Assembly (NCBI GenBank): GCA_006503535.1
Contig: QYRS01000007.1
Span: 496,001-560,000 of the forward strand
Direction of reading: 5' to 3'
From: Arthrinium phaeospermum
Taxonomy: Eukaryota > Ascomycota > Sordariomycetes > Amphisphaeriales > Apiosporaceae
DNA: 64,000 bases
Shown here: positions 9,767 through 22,020 of the stretch, piece by piece
How the letters are laid out: each line of letters starts with the position of its first letter
How positions within the stretch are numbered: position 1 is the stretch's first letter
The notes under the pieces: generated by a model
What the model was told of the DNA's origin: nothing
Database searches by the model: none
The model's input: only the letters and a program-made list of their open reading frames with translations
Program-made: the position numbers and the translations under genes

Positions 9767-12043
9767 TTAGATGGCCAGTTGGTCCTGGTCTCGGTAGTAA
9801 CATGGCAAGAACTGTGTCACGATAGGTCAGATAGAGATCCTTCAGATAAGAGTCCACGAATGCAGGGACGGTTACTCACGTTCATCACGATCAGCATTGG
9901 AATGTCGAACACGTCGCGCTTGATGGTCCATGAATATGTGCAGTCCATCTTCCCGTCTTTCTCGATCTTGGAAATGCCGTGCTCACCATCAATCCGAGTG
10001 ACCCGGTTGCTGAGAATGCTGCTGCGCGGGTCCTTGCGAGGCGACTCATCCGTTACCATGCTGTCGGTTGCTTCCTGAGTGCGGTATTTCAGAACGCGAC
10101 ATTTGCGTGTAACGTGACCACGGCTGTCGCCGAATGCCAGCTGCGCGAAGTCTTCGTAGAACTGTATGACGCTATCCTCGTCCATCAACTCTGCAATGAA
10201 GACAGGTTGAGGGTTGCCATCGGTCGTCTTTGGGGCTTCGGGTTGCATTGCTTGGAGCTGAGGCGTCAACTCGCCCTTGGCAGAACCAGGGGCGGGCGAC
10301 CCCCCAGTGTTGACATTCAAATTAGGTTTCTTGCCAAGCACCACTTCCTTGGTCCAACCGGTAAGTGCAATGAACTCCTTGTTTACAGCGGCAACTTCAC
10401 CGGTCCGGCGGCAGACAATTGTCGGCGCCGGACAGTGTCCCATGAAGTCCTCGTATTCGAACAAGGTTCTTTGCAGGCATTTCTCCATGAAGATCAGATC
10501 CTGTCGGTTCAAATGCCGGGTACATGCGATGAAGGACGGTCGAATACTAGCCAACGACTTCGCAATTCGTAATGTCTTGTTGGGGGAGAACCGTCGTTTG
10601 ACAAATGCGATCAGATTGTGGAACCCTGTCAAATACGGGTAGGGTTCCTTGACTGCCTCGTAGATAGCCGAGGGGTCGCGCTGCCTCTTGCCAAGTATGG
10701 ACTGCGTGCCAAACTTGGCTACGTTAGCAGAGGACTTGGTCTTCGGCCTAGACGAATGTTGGGCATTGCTAAGAGTATAATTGGCCGTGGTAGGAGACTC
10801 AAAGCCGAAGTTCGTCGGCTGCGGACTTGCTGTGTTATCCGTCCCAGGGCTTGCAAGGCTTGTCGGCGTTGGCCCGGCTGCGGCAATAGCGTACGCATGT
10901 GGTAGTCCATGCTGCAGGTTGCCTTGATTATATGCCGTTGCTATTCTGGTCTGCATTCAGGAAGCTGTCCACCATATTATTATCGTACAGCTGGTTGAAG
11001 TGGTTGATGCCGTTTCCGTATAGGTGGTTGCCCCCGCCGTAGTTTATATCATTCCCTGGAGGTCCGGGTATAGATGAGTCGCGAGGAGGTGTCTCTGCGT
11101 TGCCCGAGGCCATCTGACCTAGGATGCCGAACTCCATGGCGCCATAGTGGCTACCGAAGTTCAAGCCCTCCAAGTCGAAGTTGAACAAAGCAGGATTACT
11201 TGGGTCGAACAGCGCCTGCGAAAAGGTGTTGATCTCGCTCGTTGGGGTAGGGACTTGAATACCGCCCATTTGAGCCGGTCGCGAACTACTTTGCTGAAAC
11301 GAAGACGACACAGGTGACTGCTGGCTGCCGAATGTCATGTTGTCTTGCAGCGATGAAACCGGATGTTGGCCGCCAGCAAAGATAGGGTAGGTCTGCGACG
11401 TTGTGGTCGGAGAGAAGTAGGAGGAAGAGTCCGGCGTCGAGGTTGAGCCATGTCTGCCATTGGAAGTTTTGTTCACGACGCCGGGGTTGTATGTAGGGCC
11501 GAGGACGGGCCTTAATGCCTCTGGAGGGGCGTCGTGTAGGTATTTGGCCTTTTTACGAACGCCATCCTGGCAGGCGTCTGCGAGACCGCGCTTGATGCAT
11601 CGCTGGCAGGGCCGTTCATCTCCTGCATGGAGTCAGTAAGAAACAACTAGCTTCAAGTGAGGGGCTACAACGGCGAAATTCGTCGGAGGCATCTCAATGT
11701 AATGGATTGAGCACGCCAAAATGGAGTGCGATTTTAGTCGGTACCGGGTCATACGACCATCATACGAGTGCTATAAAATGGGGATCTTCTTACCACAAGT
11801 TAAGTGTGCTCTCTGGCAAGCATAACAAGCGCGTCTGGCTTTCTTCCGACGAGGACGATGAGGGTCTTTGGGGTCATATTTCTTCTTGACTTCCCCGGAC
11901 CCCTCGGTGCCTGGTTCAGGAGACGTCGTTTGCTCGGCCATTCTGTCGCTTTCGTCTTTCAACGTATGGTCAAGGTCGTCGTACTCGTTCTCAGACATGG
12001 CATCTGAGACTTCTGCCCCGTTCGTCTCAACGTCGCCCGGCAT
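9767..12043 (-). CDS. Zinc-cluster activator of gluconeogenesis, AcuK/ERT1 family (one frame break)
   Basis: Exons 11794-12043, 9880-11622 and 9767-9811. AcuK/ERT1 proteins are nuclear Zn(2)Cys(6) activators of PEP carboxykinase and related genes during growth on non-fermentable carbon. The binuclear cluster runs C-x2-C-x6-C-x5-C-x2-C-x8-C at residues 73, 76, 83, 89, 92 and 101, with the basic lead-in [19 protein letters not shown]; the intron falls inside the cluster, at TCG. A Ser/Gln/Asn-rich linker follows, then a PAS-like domain (ECPAPT-type region [30 protein letters not shown]) and the C-terminal [16 protein letters not shown]. The frame breaks at an AT tract (10928-10933): one frame ends NSNGI-stop and the next resumes [14 protein letters not shown]. 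Exon lengths are off by one (or short by two) bases. The last intron (9812-9879) gives a tail beginning FLPCYY. Confidence 0.85.
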
Positions 12044-15000
12044 CGTGTCTTAGTTTTATATATACCCGGATCCAGCCTCAAGAGAGCTTTGCGATCAGCG
12101 CTGCAGCGTAGACCCCAGCTCGAACACGCGTGGCGCAACCACACCTCCCTCGATAAGAGAAGCTTGCGAGATGCTGCAGGCGTGTCACCGTCAGGTTCAG
12201 GGATCGAGTTTCCAACTACTACAAGTTGCTCGTACTTGGCGCGTTCGCTGGAAAATCCCAATCAAGGCCACAGCAACGCCCCGAAATGCCCTGGCCAATG
12301 TTCCCCGGTCTCTGTACGTATCCCCCACCGCCTCTGGATGCACGTTGGGAAGCGCAGGCTGGGCTGGAGTGGATAACGTGCGTGGACCAGTGAGCAAAGG
12401 CTCCTTGGACGTATGCAAGCCAATAAGGTTGGCGCACAGCGGGCTGCTTGTATCTTGTGTCCCGAGAGGCAGGTAGCCAGCGGCGCAAAATAGAAACAGA
12501 GCTACGACAGAGGCAGAAGGCAGGAGCTTGGCGTACTAACTGCTGTGCGGTCCCGCGGTACCACGGCCCTCCTGAGCCTTGTTGCCCTCGAGATCAAGCG
12601 CGGTCTGTCGCAACAATCTGCGTGTTCCAGAGTATTGCACAACCACTACGCAGCAACGACGCACTCTCTCGTATTCATAGCCAGCCAGATGTATATCGCC
12701 AATGGGTTTCCTACCCGCGCATACGGTGGCGTTCTGTGTGCGACCTGCGTCTGGGCCCCTACTGGATGGCAGGCTGATTGTGAGAGGAGAAAAGGGACGG
12801 CTCTATCCGCTCAGCCCTCGGTTGCTGCAGGTTGATGTACCCAGTACAATATATTGATTATGATTATCGATGGCAGTTCTTCCCAACTCTTTCCCGTCCG
12901 TTCAAGGGTCACGCGTCGACGGATAAGGCACTGAGGCGTCTGACTGGGGTGGTAGGCGGGATGGTCGATGCTTCTGCAGCTACCCGCGACTTCTAGACCT
13001 GTTCGCATCGGGGTTCTATAGACGCAGAAAACGAGCGAGGGGGATTCGGCCGTGGTGGGGGGACCTGCTGAATCAAGGCTAGGGCTGCAAGAGTCGGACA
13101 CCGTAGTTTTTCGCTCTCGCAGAGATCTCGGCGCGCGCGGAGGGTTTGTCGCAATCACGTCTGCATCGCAACTAGCTCTCTTCCTTTGGTGGAGAAGGTG
13201 CGACTTGGATTTGGGGATATCCAGGCAGTGGGAGACTATAGAGGTAGGTGGACGCAGCAGCAAGAGCGAGTTGAAGTGATCTGCAATTCTGTGTAACTAC
13301 GGTCGAAGGGAGTCGTTTTTTGGGTAGATTACCTAGGTTAGGTGGTGGGAGTTCTGGTGGGAGCAGTTAATAGTCGTAAGTAAGGTAGTAGTTCAGATGA
13401 GATCAATAGACCAGGTCAAAAAAAACCCAAGCCCAGCCCAGCCAGGTGCAAGTGACAAGGTTAGGAAATAGAGTGCAGACGTGATTGGCTGCGCAAGCAT
13501 GGATTTTCATGCCTGGACTTGGGACTTGCCCCATCCGCCAATGGTAGAGGGCATTGGCTGCTGGGTATGTGTAAAAAGTATCCGTAGGTGCATCATCAAT
13601 TTCCTGTCTCATTCTTGTCGATTCTACTCGCTGCCCCTCACCAGTTCATGCCGAGCCTGCGAGGTCTGCGAACGACCGGAATACCTAGTTCGAGAGGCCG
13701 CTAGAAGACCCTACTGCATCGGCCGGCCGCCCTCGATTGCCCATTCCCACTGACGTAGGATCAGTTCGCAGTCCCAGTATTGAGTCCCAATGCAGGGCGT
13801 CTCGTGGTGTGGTGGGCAAATCCCAAGGCAGGTGAATTGGGGCATTGGGACGGTGGAACCTTCCAACCTTCCAAGGAATGGAGCTCCTCAAGTTCGAGTT
13901 GACAAGACTGTGGAGGTGCGGGGTCTGTTTTTTTCCTCATCTTGGAGGAGGGTTCCATGTCCGTCGCCCGTAGCTCTGCTGCCAAGGACAAGAACACTCA
14001 ATGCTCAGCCAGCCAGTTGCGCAATCAATGGTATCCCAGGTCGGTGATCGCCTGCCAGGTTGCTCTAGCTTCGCATCCGGTTGCATCTATTGACAGAATA
14101 TCACGACTCCCTATAGTAAGGCTTAGGTAAACTAAGGCAAGTACTTGTACTTGATTGTATAGTCTCGGGCAGCCTGTGGGTGGATGGACCTTTAGGGGTA
14201 CATAACCGAGATGGTGCTTGGTTCGTTCGGTACCAATCCGAGTTCGACCCTCTCAGCACTTACAACCAGCATACTACGTTGATATGATGTTCTTCACGCG
14301 ACCTCTACCACCATGACGAGCCAAGAAAGTTATTATTCTTTCTTTTGACCGTTTTTACTGCTCCCATCCGCCCACTGGCAGAAATGACTCAGACTAAAGA
14401 AAATATAGGTACTGGAAGTATGTTGAATATGGGCTCTAACCTGCTCGGTTATCTAATTAATACCTAATTGTTTCACTGGGCTTGAAATGTACCTTGCTCG
14501 TTAGGTAAGTGTGTGGTGCACAGCTGGAAGTCGTGGCCCACGCTGCCGTGGTCAGCACCATCCACATCCACTGCATACATCTAATTGCTACCTACCAAAC
14601 GATCGCTGGAATAAACCGTACTCTGCCAGCAGGTACCTATAATAACATATTTACCTTAATTATCTCGCTCTGTATTAAGAAATAAACGAAAGACGCCTAC
14701 GTATATTCCGGTATAAGCATCATATATGAAGATATAGAATATTCCTCAGCTGTCGTTTGACAGGAACAGAGGCCTTTTGATTTGGGAGATACTTGGCCGG
14801 TTTCTACTCGCAGGCGCTCGCTACCTACATCTTACCTGGTAGCACATAACCCAAGGTGCGTTGTTCTCCTCATACTGAGCGCCAAAAGCAAGTACCTGGG
14901 TCGATGCCTTCTATCACAGGCCTCGGTGCATTTTGATTTCTCATCCATCCTTTATGCCGGCGTGTGCTGTGACAACACCACCTTCTTCACCTTAGCGCCA

Positions 15001-15348
15001 CATTGAATCGGCAGGACTGCCTATCTTGATGGACTGACACTAACCAACCGAGGCTTTGGGCACTTGACCCAAACATCTGACCTGCTTTCATCAGTGAGAT
15101 TACCGGCGACGGTAACGGCTCCGACAACAAATGAGAACCACCACCCCTCATCAATACTTGGGAGCTCTTAATGCCGGGGTTGATACCGCCATGTTTGTTG
15201 CGTTGCTAACAAGAAGCCATCCCGGGTTTTCGGGCCACGTGGTTTGTAGGTAACGGCAATGGCTTTTGCTTCCCGCAATCTCAACCGCAGCCGCAGTACC
15301 GTACCCTCCAGTCCCTCTACCCAAGGTTCTTGGTTTTGGGGGTGAGGG
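12044..15348. other. Long gene-poor stretch upstream of the AcuK/ERT1 gene
   Basis: About 3.3 kb with no frame I can support as a gene. It probably includes a long promoter and 5-prime leader for the AcuK/ERT1 gene. Scattered TACCTAGGTA-like short motifs occur (for example near 13330, 14120 and 14630), but they are not arrayed. A non-coding RNA cannot be ruled out. Confidence 0.45.
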
Positions 15349-15559
15349 ATGACGTCCCCCATCCCAAGACCAGGCAATCAGCCAGCCAGCCAGCCCACAC
15401 CCTGTCTGTCATTGATTGAGCTGCAGTCTGGTCTATCACCGCCCACTCAGCATGTGGACTCCAACGCGACTGAAAGAAGGTACGCACTCATTCCACCAAC
15501 CTCGAGGCACCTGGAACGCAGACACGTTACTCAAGTCGCCGACCACTTCAGACTTCAGT

Positions 15560-16225
15560 CAATATCTGCAATGAAGATCGCAGCAGATGCATGTCTTGCC
15601 CTTCCAGATGCGCCAGGTTCTCCTACCCAGGCACTTGCATGGCTCAAGAGATCTGCTTCAAGTCATCTATCGAAGGCAGTGGTATCGTGTACAAATATGC
15701 ATCACAACAGCAGGCCCCATATATCTCACCAGGTCGCCCACTCAGCTGGGGTCCTCGGCGCCACTCGTATGCTGCCACAGTTCCATGCAGACAACATCCT
15801 AGGCGGCCACTACCTGCTCAATGTGAAGATAGCTGGGAGCCTCATCGACCGATGGTCCATGACCGGTCTCAAAAGCACTCGCAATGATCCGTTGGGCTGA
15901 GCTGATAGTCGTTCTCATTTGCGGCACTTAGTCTACCTCTTTACGCAAGCTTGTCCCAGGAACTTGACGCGCCAAGCTCAGTGATGGCCACGATTAGTTG
16001 TGTAACGATGGCTTCTATACGAGACATGGCGCCGGCTCTTGTGCTGGCATGCCAACGCCTCTCCGTCTGGGGAACTTTGACCCTTATCCTCGCATGCATT
16101 CAACATCCAGGAACAGTTTCTTGGCGTGGCCACCTGGACGGCTAAGGGCCTCTGTGGTACCGGGAGGCTTTGGACCCGGCTATGAAAGCGTTAGCCAAGG
16201 TCAATACCACAGTACTTTGATATAG
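15560..16225 (+). pseudogene. Possible relic of a cysteine-rich secreted protein gene
   Basis: Two short plus-strand stretches look protein-like but lie in frames that no single model joins. The first (about 15564-15780) is cysteine-rich, with CMSCPSRCARFSYPGTC and later a C near TVPC. The second (about 15998-16210) reads CNDGFYTRHGAGSCAGMPTP and later PGGFGPGYESVSQGQYHS. No ATG plus signal peptide in frame was found. I do not recognise the family. Decay of a former gene is an inference; chance open frames remain possible. Confidence 0.25.
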
Positions 16226-18533
16226 GACTTTGTGCTGCACAACACACACCGACAGCATCACTTAAAAGTGCAGGTTTCCTCAATGTCCTACCTATGATGT
16301 CAACATTTCCGATGGAGATGACCAAGTCGGCTTGTAAGATCGCCATGGCTACAGCTTAGCAAGCCGTGACTAAGCCGCAGAGTGCTGTTTCCAACTACCT
16401 GGAGGAGAGTTCCTGTACAACTCCTGCCGAGTTCAAGTCGGCCCACCACTTTTGGATCCTCTCTGCCTCTCCAGCATCCTTGGGCAGATTATAACGTACA
16501 GATTGTGGCTAATAACAGAGACCAGCCAATCGTGGTCGCTTAGAGGATGCGGATACCCCAACAAGCACCGTAGCATCCAATGACAGCACCTGTGGAGGAA
16601 TTGCCATTGCATCCGTGGCACTTGGAAAGGTCGCCTACAACGCTTTGGTCATATTCCACGAATCTCAGGAATTGCGACTCTACTAGCAGATATGCAGGGT
16701 ATCTCACCCAACCAGCCACGTATTTCCCCTGGAGCTGAAGAGCTGAGGTATTTAGCCTAGTGATGCCCTTCAGCTCGTATTTCCAACGGCTATTTTGAGA
16801 CGTGGATGTTGGCGAGAACTCCCTACCTAGTCAATATCATTTTACGGGTCTATGCTCTCTATCTCGATGCTATAGCACTGTTCACTTCAGGGTATTCCTC
16901 ACACCGGGCGCCATCTTGTATGCATGCCTGCGTGAGAAACAGCTTCCATTCGTCTAGATCGCAGTCAGGTGGCTATGAACCATACATATCTCTTTATCGT
17001 CCCACGCCGCCGCGCATACTTATCGTTGGAGTTTGCCATCTTCCACCTTCTCTGTCTGGAAGCCATGGCACACCGGAGGCAAGGAGATGCCGGTTCGCAG
17101 GGTGGGGGTCAACTGCGGCAAACGGCTGAATGCTCCGGGACTGTGTGGGTGGGCGCGCTATTTCCTGGGAACGGTTCGACATCCAAAGCCATCTGTGGCT
17201 TGCATCTGCAGATAGCTCTTCAGGTGATTCTAGATGATGACCTGCCTTCCCAACTCCTAGGCCCTGGTAACACTGCAAAGTATTGGGGTCTTCTGGTCAG
17301 GGACCTTGGACGAAAGTCCAGATGCAAGGATAAAAACTCCTGCCCTTGGCCGTTTTGGCTCGTTGGTTTTCTAGCGGGCTGCCAATTCATTTGTCCCAGA
17401 GATCGCCCCTGCAGTAGCAATATTAGATGCAAGATGTGTGAATCCATCGGGGCGAGCCGAGATCGCGAGGAACCACACCGGTGGGGAGGTTGGGAGAGAC
17501 CCGAATGCGTGAGCTCTGGACATACGAGATTTTGGCAAAGGCGATGATGCATGTCGGAGGCGACGATCATCGACAGGTCAGCTGGTCTGATGTTGGAGGA
17601 TGGGGAAGAGGACCGAGAGAGCGCCTCTTCGACCGAAGGAGGGTGGGTAAGCATTGCTGACCACATGAAGATGCTTGACAGGGCTCCCCACGCAGCAACT
17701 TGGGCCCAGAAAGCCTGGTCCCCTTTATACGGATACCTACGAATGCAGCTCAGCCGGGTACATGTAGGCCCTTACACCCCTCGCAGTTCTGCGTCTCCGG
17801 CGCCACACCGCTACGAGGCCAACGCAGATCGCTACGAGTTCGCCGCTGCTGACTTTCAGAGGCAAGGTTAATGTCCCAGCTTCCAATTGCAATCTCCAAG
17901 TGTCGTGTCCAACACAAGTCGTGGCTAGATCGGCCAGACTGCATACCTCTGACCCCCTCGGCGCTCCCTGACCAAATACAGTACTAACATCATCAATGCG
18001 AAGATCCTTGTCGTGGACGAGCTTTGTAATGACGCTCTCTGGTCCGAGTAGACTGTCTGTGCCGCAGCCACGAGACCTCGAGAAGGGAAAGGGGGGCTTC
18101 AGGCAAAAAGATGAACACACGGGCAAGGCTCGAAGAGATATGGCAATGCGCCAGGAAAGATGTCTTTTGAGATCATTGATTATTTGGCAGTTCTTCATCT
18201 CATCCATTCATTGATTGGAGATTTTCAACTTCAGTGTATCCCACTCCTTATTACTTTCTGAATCGTGACCGTCATATGTCAATGCTACCAACATGAATCC
18301 AATCGTCTAACATTTGGCTGCTCATCAAAAAGGACAGACAACCGCAAAACTCCCGCCATCCCCGTATGTACATGATCATGCAATAGCCACAGTCTAATTA
18401 CCTAGTGCTTCCGTCTCGATCGTCATGTTCTCGTATCGACCATGCTCGCTTCTCGGGCCCACCGCCTTCCCCAACATTTCTTTTTCCCAGAACCAGCCCC
18501 TATCCGCCCACCCCCTTTTTTTTTGTCTTTCCT
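16226..18533. other. Gene-poor stretch 3-prime of the glucanase gene
   Basis: Open frames occur on both strands (for example 16969-17547 plus and 17737-18207 minus) but none shows a family motif, coherent splice pattern or signal peptide. Protein-like fragments in changing frames around 17740-17950 may extend the relic at 15.6-16.2 kb. No supported gene. Confidence 0.4.
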
Positions 18534-20969
18534 CTAGTAATTCTCAGGCAAGCCCGCAAAGTCCGGCACGTCGCTGTCGCACTTGAACTCCTTGTCGTAG
18601 GCCTTGGCGGGAAGGATGCCGGCCGCGAGGCCCTTCTTGTAGCTCCAGAGGGGCGCGTCCTCGGTGTCCCAGGTCCAGTACCACCAGCCGAGCCCCTTTT
18701 CGAACGAGACCATCTGGGCCTCGGCGAACATCTTGAGGAACTTCTTGTACGTGCCCGAGTAGCGCGACGGGTCGGCGTTGGCCTGGTCGCAGGAGCAGCT
18801 GCTGTCCGTCGTGGGGCAGCGCGGCGTCAGGGCGTCGAGCGTCGCGTTCCCCGAGTCGTACGTGCCCGTCCAGCGGTTTCCCCAGCCGATGTTGGTCAGG
18901 TGCCGGGCGCAGTCCGTGTCGGCCTGCGACCACTCGGCGAACATGGTGGGGCCGAAGCCCGTGGCGCGGTTCATCGACTGCTGCGTCTGCTCGGTCCAGC
19001 CGTCGCAGGCGTACTGCACCTTCTTCTGGTGCGTGTAGGTGATCTGGTCGTTGTTGAAGATGACGTACTGGTGCACGTCGAGCACGAGGCCGTCGAGCCC
19101 CTGCAGCTTGCCCTGCCAGTTGGCCAGGCCCATGAAGCCGTCGCCGAAGACGATCTGGTTCTTGAACCCGTTGTCCCGCACCACGCGGTAGGCGTCGCTG
19201 GTCCAGGACACGACGGCGTCGGCCGGCAGGTTCACCATGCGCGGCTCGTTGGCGAGCCCGTAGAAGGCGATGATGTTCTTGTACCGGTCCTGCGCGAAGA
19301 ACTTGCTGAGGCGGTCGTGCACGTCGAGACTGCGCTGCCGGTTGAGAGTGCCGTCAGTGCCGTTCAGCCAACGGATGTCGCCCAGCCGGCCGCTGTGGTT
19401 CCAGCCGTTTTGGGAGCCGGGGAGCGCGTGCAGGTCCAGGTTGACCCGGAGGCCGTGCTTGCGGCACCACTCGATGACGCGGAGCAGGTACCGCCAAGAC
19501 GTCCGGAACACGTAGGGGTCGTTGTCGTACGTGATGACGGCCCAGTAGCTGTATGGGATGCGGATGTGGTCGAGGCCCGCGTCGACGATGTCCTTGATGG
19601 TCTGCTCCGTCACGAAGTTGGCGTAGTGCTTCTCGAGCGTTGAAGCCGCAGTCTTGGGACCCAAGTGCGAGCAGAGCGATCCTTCGTCAACGATATTCAG
19701 CCGCGAGTCGTAGTTGAACAGAGATGGCGTGATGAACGGCTCCAGACTGAGCCAACCGCCGATGTTGACGCCACGCGCGGGCTTTTTCGTGTAGTCGCCC
19801 CAGGGCTTGTCGAGCGCAGGCACCTTGTCGTTTGCCGAAGCAGAGTCGTCCCAATCCGTGAAAAGACCCATGATTGGCAAGCCACCGACAGTCTCGTTGG
19901 TATACGTCAGGTTGAAGTCCGAGGTATCAGCCCAGGTGAATGGATCCAGATATGTACCTCGAGCCGCGGGTGGGATGCTGTCCTTGGGTATGTCATTGAG
20001 GTTCGACTTCTTCTTGTCATCCGACCCAGCATTCTTCTTGCTGACCACCACTGCCACCACTATAACGATGATGAGCACAACAAGAGCAACACCAGCCACG
20101 ATCCCTGTACCGCTGTCAGTAATATCCATGGACTCAAGTGAGAACCTGGCACCTACACTTTTTCTTCTTCTTGTTCGTGGGAGGGCGCGGTTTGTAGAAG
20201 CCCTCCTTTTCGTTGAGAATACTGTCGTAGCTGTCGTAGCTGCTGTGTTTGCTCCCCGCCCCGCCTCGCATGCCCGGCACTGCACGGCCTTCTTCAACGA
20301 TAGCACCGCTGACGATTCTCCCCTTCTTCCGCCGGTCCCGGTTCATAGGTTGATGTTCGTATGAGGACTGCTCGTCAACCTCGGAGTCCATTTCCCGTTG
20401 AGGTCGCCTCGACTTTCTCGGGGGGTCGTACTTGTAGTGGTCCGTCTCCTCATCGGTGTAGGCCTCTCTCCGCTTCCTGGGTTTCCTGGGCGCTTCGTGG
20501 TCTGTCTCATGGTCCGTCACGACTTCGCGGCGCCTTCTGTCTTTTCTCCGTGAACTCTCCCCCTCTCGTCGTCGGTGTGTGCTTCTCTGCGTCGTCTGGC
20601 CCTCCTGGCTTCCCGGTCCTCGTCTGTGTGCTCATGCCTTCTTCGGCGTTCCCTCCTCTCAGAAGCCGCATCTTCCTCCACCACGATGTATTCCTGCTCT
20701 TGGGGCGGCTTCGGCCTTCGCTTCTTCCGTTTCCTGTTGGGATCTCTGGGTTCCTCCGAGGGCGCAGGATTCTGGGCGTTGTAATCGTTCAGTTGCGCCA
20801 GAGCATCGAGAGACAGCCCTTTGCTGACCCTGGTACCGGCAGCTTCCGTGCCTGACTCCGGTCGGCGGGAGCTGTGTTCCCTCGACTTTTTCTTGCGGTG
20901 GCCGTTCCGCCTCTCATCATGGGTGCCGGACTCACGATGACGGCTTGCGCTACCTTCGCGTGGCGCCAT
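18534..20969 (-). CDS. Membrane-anchored GH5 glucan 1,3-beta-glucosidase, exgD-like (one frame break)
   Basis: Exons 20157-20969 and 18534-20104 with a 52-base intron (GTAGGT donor, CTGAC branch site); about 794 residues if the break is bridged. It is a type II membrane exo-beta-1,3-glucanase acting on cell-wall glucan. The first 270 residues are an Arg/Lys/Glu-rich cytoplasmic tail, then one transmembrane segment (WIVAGVALVVLIIVIVVAVV), then the GH5 catalytic domain: GVNIGGWLSLEPF, HIRIPYSYW, LHALPGSQNGWNHSG, acid/base Glu in LANEPR (about residue 558) and nucleophile Glu in FAEWSQ (about 662). The frame shifts inside the cytoplasmic tail at a C5 run (20559-20563), where one more base would join DDERG to RRKDRRRREVV; exon lengths are also one base short. 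The ATG at 20969 is preferred, as the codon upstream at 20978 is GTG. Confidence 0.9.
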
Positions 20970-22020
20970 GGGCGTCACTCCTCAATGGAATGTCAAAACG
21001 CGCGACAAATAAGCGAAGAATGTCCCAACAATGCTGATTATGTGGTATGGTGTCTCAAAAAAGATCAGAGGGTCAGAGTGGTGTGTAGGCTTTTTACGGA
21101 AATAATCATCAGCTTGACTGGGGAATTGGGATCGATTATGCGCGTGCAGGGAGCGGGACAGGCAAGTTGGATATTTCCTTGGCACAAGCTGCAGAGAGAC
21201 GCTGGCCCATTGTTGGCACAGCAACGATTGGCTATGACGAGCATCACGATGGCCCCGGCGCCCGTGGTGACTCTCGGCGGTAATCTGGACACATAAACTG
21301 GATATAAACTGGGCAATAAGATCCAAGGGAAGCGGTGACTTGGCTCCTTGGTTCAGGGCTAGCCATGCCAATTGATTGATACGGGATGTTGTTTTCATCG
21401 GCGATTCGGTCGATTGGTTGTTGGATGAGGAAAGAGTCGAGACCAAAGTTGATCTGACTGATCATCTCTTGGCCCGACCGAACAGTCGGTGACCAGGCCA
21501 GCATACTTACTTCCTCCGAATACCTAAAATCGACTTATAGTTGCCAATTACACTTGGAACACTGATCAAACAGTTATTCCGGTATTTATCTGTTTAGTTA
21601 TTCCATAGCTTTCAATGGTAGATCTGGCGCTTCTGACCCGACTTCTGACCCGACCCCAGCATGGACTTGGATTGATTGCCGATCAGTTCAGCGATCAGCC
21701 GCCAGTGCTGGTGCGATCCGTAATGCTGCATCTCTCGCTATCGATAAGTACCCTAGCAGCCTGCTTGGCACCGCTAAGCGTTAAACCGGACCATGGGCAG
21801 AATCGTGGGGTAAAGATGTACCTGACAGCTAACCCGACCGCCGTCGCATACCGACACCGAAGGTAGCCGAGTGACATGGCGTTCAGCGAACCCCAAGATG
21901 GCGGTCGCCTCGGCTACTCCCTTTTGACGATGGCCATGCCCAGCCTCTGCTACCATCTGTCGTCAATTGAGTCTTTGTCTCGTTGACGAGATAGACTCTA
22001 AAGCATCCGACATTGTCAAG
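20970..22020. promoter_or_regulatory. Divergent promoter region of the glucanase and BCKDH E1-beta genes
   Basis: About 1.05 kb between genes transcribed in opposite directions. Open stretches here lack ATG starts or motifs. No specific regulatory site assigned. Confidence 0.45.

Noticed and set aside
12811..13263. 150-codon minus-strand open frame
   Set aside because: Located in the upstream region of the AcuK/ERT1 gene; no motif or coherent composition.
18405..19643. 412-codon plus-strand open frame
   Set aside because: It is antisense to the GH5 glucanase catalytic domain, very Val/Ala/Glu/Arg-biased, and a shadow of GC-rich codon use.
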